A stretch of DNA of 64,000 nucleotides from Ruegeria pomeroyi (GTDB taxonomy: Bacteria; Pseudomonadota; Alphaproteobacteria; Rhodobacterales; Rhodobacteraceae), in the NCBI RefSeq assembly GCF_021405525.1, contig NZ_JAGQAG010000001.1, positions 2,108,001 to 2,172,000 on the forward strand, read 5' to 3'. The notes under the pieces were generated by a model. The model saw only the letters and a program-made list of their open reading frames with translations, searched no databases and had not been told where the DNA came from. Positions 61,331 through 64,000 of the stretch are shown piece after piece; position 1 is the first letter of the stretch; every line of letters begins with the position of its first letter. The position numbers and the translations under genes were made by a program.

Positions 61331-62739
61331 AGGATCGGGGCAAACAGCCGTGCCAGCGGCGCGCCATAGCGGATGAACGCCGGCTGCGCCTCCAGGCTGC
61401 GCGTCAGCTCGGTGCTGCTGGCAAAATCATGCTCCAGCATGGCCGCCACCTGAGCGGCCACGGTTGCGTCAAAGAACAGCGCCATCGCCTCGAAATTCAG
61501 GCGGAAGGACCGGTTGTCCAGATTGGTTGTGCCCACGGCGGCGATGGTGTCATCGACCACGAACACCTTTTGATGCAGGAATCCGTCGGTATAGCGCATC
61601 ACGCGCACCCCGGCCTCGCGCACCTCGTCGAAATAGGCGAATGCCGCCAGCCAGGGGATGGTGTGATCGGCCTCGTCGGGTACCAGCAGGCGCACATCCA
61701 CCCCGCGCAGGGCGGCGTGTTTCAGCGCCGCCAGAATGTCGAGATCGGGCACGAAATAGGGCGAGGCGATCCAGAACCGGCGCTGTGCCGCGGTGATCGC
61801 GGCAAAGAACATCATGGCGCCGCTCTCGGTCCGGTCACCGGGGCCGGTGGCGACGATCAGGGCATTTGCATCCTGCTGGGCAAGCCGGGTATCCCAAAGG
61901 AGATGATCCAGCAGGTCCTCGCCCCGCGCCCAGTGCCAGTCCTCGGCAAAGACCAACTGGAGTTGCAGGACAGATGGACCGGTGATTTCCACATGAGTAT
62001 CACGCCAACGGCCCATCGCCGGGTCCTGGCCCAGATATTCGACGCCCACATTGTGGCCGCCGATATAGCCGGTATGCCCATCCACCACGACCGTCTTGCG
62101 ATGGTTGCGATAGTTTACCTGAAACCGGGTATTGGGACCGCGCTGCTTGCGCGGGTCGGCGATGTCGATCCCGGCGGCGCGCAGATCCTCGACATAGCTG
62201 TCCGACAAACGGTAGCTGCCGATCGCGTCGGTGAGGAACCGCACCTTGACGCCACGCCGGGCCGCCGCGATCAGCCGGTCGCGCAGTTCCAGCCCCAGAT
62301 CGTCGTCGCGCACGATATAGAACTGGATCAGCACATAGTGGCGCGCGGCATCGATGGCGGCAAAGAGCGCGGCAAATGTGGCCTCGCCATCGACCAGCAG
62401 CCGGGCGCCATTGCCCCGGCTCACCGCCATATGGGCGATCTTTTCAAAAGGGCGGGTGTTGACCAGAACCCGGTCGGGATCGGGGGCGGTGGCATCGGCA
62501 TGTGCGCGCAGCCCGGCCACCACCCGCTCACTCTCGCGCCGCGCGATGCGGTAGCCGCGAAACCGATGATGGCCAAGGAACAGGTAGAGCGGCACCGAGG
62601 CCCAGGGCAGGGTGAGCAGGAACACCACCCAGCCGACCGCGCCCTGCGGCGTGCGCGCGGTGCGCGCCGCCTGCACCGCGCAGACGATCGACGCCCCGTA
62701 GAGGCAGAAGACGATCAGCGACAGAAGAGCGGTCCACAT
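61327..62739 (-). CDS. cls: Cardiolipin synthase
   Basis: 470 residues. Two N-terminal membrane segments (about 5-25 and 35-57) and two phospholipase-D HKD motifs: HRKTVVVDGHTGYIGG near residue 213 and HQKVFVVDD near 395. It makes cardiolipin from phosphatidylglycerol at the inner membrane. Length normal for ClsA. Confidence 0.93.
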   Translation of the reverse strand: MWTALLSLIVFCLYGASIVCAVQAARTARTPQGAVGWVVFLLTLPWASVPLYLFLGHHRFRGYRIARRESERVVAGLRAHADATAPDPDRVLVNTRPFEKIAHMAVSRGNGARLLVDGEATFAALFAAIDAARHYVLIQFYIVRDDDLGLELRDRLIAAARRGVKVRFLTDAIGSYRLSDSYVEDLRAAGIDIADPRKQRGPNTRFQVNYRNHRKTVVVDGHTGYIGGHNVGVEYLGQDPAMGRWRDTHVEITGPSVLQLQLVFAEDWHWARGEDLLDHLLWDTRLAQQDANALIVATGPGDRTESGAMMFFAAITAAQRRFWIASPYFVPDLDILAALKHAALRGVDVRLLVPDEADHTIPWLAAFAYFDEVREAGVRVMRYTDGFLHQKVFVVDDTIAAVGTTNLDNRSFRLNFEAMALFFDATVAAQVAAMLEHDFASSTELTRSLEAQPAFIRYGAPLARLFAPIL

Positions 62740-62789
62740 GTCAAAGCCTTAGCAGGCGCACGCGCGATGGCATAGCCCCGGATGCCGGT

Positions 62790-63920
62790 TCAGACCTCGG
62801 CCCGCATCCTCTGTTCCAGCCGGGACAGGTCCGCGCGCAGCTCAGACCGGATCGGGCCGGGGCGCTGCGTGTCGGCCAGCGTGGTGAACCAGGTCTCGGG
62901 GCGGGGCGCGTGGCGCTGCCGCTGCCACGTGAGGTCGCGCAGCACCGCCTCCGCCTCAGGCGGCAGGCGGTCGGGGATCTCGGCGCCGCTGAGCGTGGCC
63001 CAGACCCCGGTCCAGGCGCGTGCCACGCTCCACGGGTTGTAGCCGCCGCCGCCCAGCACCAGCAGGCGCGGGCAGAGTGCCGCCAGTGCCCGCACCGTGT
63101 CCCGGTGCGCGCAGTTGGACAGCGTCAGCCGCGACAGCGGGTCCTCGGCCACCGCATCGGCGCCGCATTGCAACACAACCGCGTCGGGGCGGAAACCGGA
63201 GACCGCAGGCAGGATCAAGTGATCTAGGATCAGCGCGAACTCGCTGTCATTGAGATTGCGCCCCACCGGCAGGTTCAGCGCCGCGCCGCCCGCGTCCTCC
63301 TCGAGCGCGCCGGTAAAGGGCCAGCGCCGCGCCTCGTGGAGCGAGATCATGCGCACCGTCTGCGACCCCTGAAAGGCCGAGGCGACCCCGTCGCAATGAT
63401 GCGCGTCGATATCGGCATAGGCGACGCGGGTGCAGCCCAGCCGTTGCAGCGCCAGAACCGCCAGCACCGGGTCGTTGAGATAGCAGAACCCGCCGGCGCG
63501 GTCGGCAAAGCCGTGATGCGTGCCGCCGCCGGGGTTGAACACGCGATGGCCCTGCGCCACCAGCTCGGCCCCCAAGAGCGAGCCGCCCGCTGCCGTGGCC
63601 GGGCGCCGGAACATCTCGGCAAAGACCGGGTTGGGCAAGGTGCCCAACCCGTGGCGGGTGCGGGTCTCCTCGCTCACCGCCTGTTCGGCCTCGGCCCGTT
63701 GCAGCGCGGCGATATAGTCGGGTGTGTGAAACGCGGTGAGCGCGGCGGGCCGCGCGCGCGGGCTGGTGCGGTATTGGCCGGGTGCGAACCAGTCCAGCGC
63801 CCGGCATAGATCGATTACCGTTGACACGCGCGGGATCGCCAGCGGATGCACCGCGCCATAGGTCGAGCGACGATAGATCTCGGATCCGATGAACAGGGCC
63901 TCGGGCAGGGGGGCTGTCAC
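62790..63920 (-). CDS. Histone deacetylase-family (AcuC-like) protein
   Basis: 376 residues from a GTG that overlaps the upstream gene's stop. Arginase-deacetylase fold with the zinc motif ADIDAHHCDGV near residue 170 and GGGTHHGFADRAGGFCYLND (cited as GGGTHHGF) near 132. Substrates may be acetylated small molecules or proteins, as for AcuC or acetylpolyamine amidohydrolases. Its upstream partner runs off the edge of the window. Confidence 0.88.
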   Translation of the reverse strand: MTAPLPEALFIGSEIYRRSTYGAVHPLAIPRVSTVIDLCRALDWFAPGQYRTSPRARPAALTAFHTPDYIAALQRAEAEQAVSEETRTRHGLGTLPNPVFAEMFRRPATAAGGSLLGAELVAQGHRVFNPGGGTHHGFADRAGGFCYLNDPVLAVLALQRLGCTRVAYADIDAHHCDGVASAFQGSQTVRMISLHEARRWPFTGALEEDAGGAALNLPVGRNLNDSEFALILDHLILPAVSGFRPDAVVLQCGADAVAEDPLSRLTLSNCAHRDTVRALAALCPRLLVLGGGGYNPWSVARAWTGVWATLSGAEIPDRLPPEAEAVLRDLTWQRQRHAPRPETWFTTLADTQRPGPIRSELRADLSRLEQRMRAEV

Positions 63921-64000
63921 GCGTTTGGGTCCTGCGCCTCGGGGTGGCCGTCCTTGGACATCAGCACCGCCACCGGCCGCAGCGCGGGGACATGGCGGAA
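63917..64000 (-). CDS. C-terminal fragment of upstream gene (edge), unknown
   Basis: 27 residues to TGA at 63917-63919: FRHVPALRPVAVLMSKDGHP... . The FRHVPAL segment resembles the end of a CBS domain, and acuB-like CBS proteins can sit next to acuC, but too little is visible. Confidence 0.4.
   Translation of the reverse strand, partial: FRHVPALRPVAVLMSKDGHPEAQDPNA

Noticed and set aside
1-64000. CRISPR array, rRNA, complete insertion sequence or replication origin
   Set aside because: No regular spaced repeats, rRNA-like sequence, intact transposase, or origin-like cluster seen in the window.

Overview
The window is high-G+C alphaproteobacterial chromosome. LexA is preceded by a GTTC-N7-GTTC SOS box (the alphaproteobacterial type). 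There is also a B12-dependent NrdJ, an MttB-family methyltransferase, TAXI-TRAP transport and CtlX-arginase-cyclodeaminase. Together these suggest a marine Rhodobacteraceae of the roseobacter group (Ruegeria-like). The genus is inference; no database search was possible.

Layout. 1-15.8 kb: end of comEC, lexA, then a leftward block trpG-trpD-trpC-moaC-moeA with overlapping genes; a divergent polysaccharide-deacetylase-like protein; ppiD-trpE-hutD; an aminotransferase; fabI-gpt; pdxH, a double cold-shock protein and a DUF192 protein. 15.8-29.6 kb: tRNA-Pro, a 0.7-kb structured leader, nrdJ, an EF-hand protein, the MttB-family gene, a small outer-membrane barrel protein, then a tiny Cys-Cys leader ORF in front of cysS, followed by an AT-rich orphan gene, cimA and a phytoene-synthase-like gene in one overlapping operon. 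29.6-37.5 kb: DNA glycosylase, esterase, pseudouridine synthase, HNH nuclease, YjdM, the arginase-ctlX-ornithine cyclodeaminase operon with a divergent Lrp regulator, dsbB and yqaA.

37.7-50.0 kb is an accessory region of visibly lower G+C between tRNA-Leu(CAA) and tRNA-Thr(CGT). It starts with a retron-type reverse transcriptase. A 10.24-kb segment follows, bounded by 105-bp identical direct repeats that include the 3' half of tRNA-Thr. It carries a TIR protein, a compact six-gene restriction-modification-like operon (5mC methyltransferase, Vsr nuclease, small protein, GHKL ATPase, two unknowns) headed by a Phd/YefM-like antitoxin with no toxin, a broken integrase, and a uracil-DNA-glycosylase-like protein. 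This is a defence island.

50.0-64 kb returns to core genes: GNAT, TAXI-TRAP transporter plus universal stress protein, catalase-family protein, an AttEFGH-like ABC system, a K+-channel-like protein, cardiolipin synthase and a histone-deacetylase-family protein.

Most notable observations: the candidate ribosome-mediated attenuator (14-residue leader with two Cys codons, probably leaderless) upstream of cysS; the Phd-led GHKL/Vsr/5mC cassette; the retron-type RT with an unresolved upstream RNA; the three-part tRNA-Thr attachment site; a recurrent intergenic repeat family always placed 3' of genes; and a CtlX homologue whose expected catalytic Cys is Tyr.
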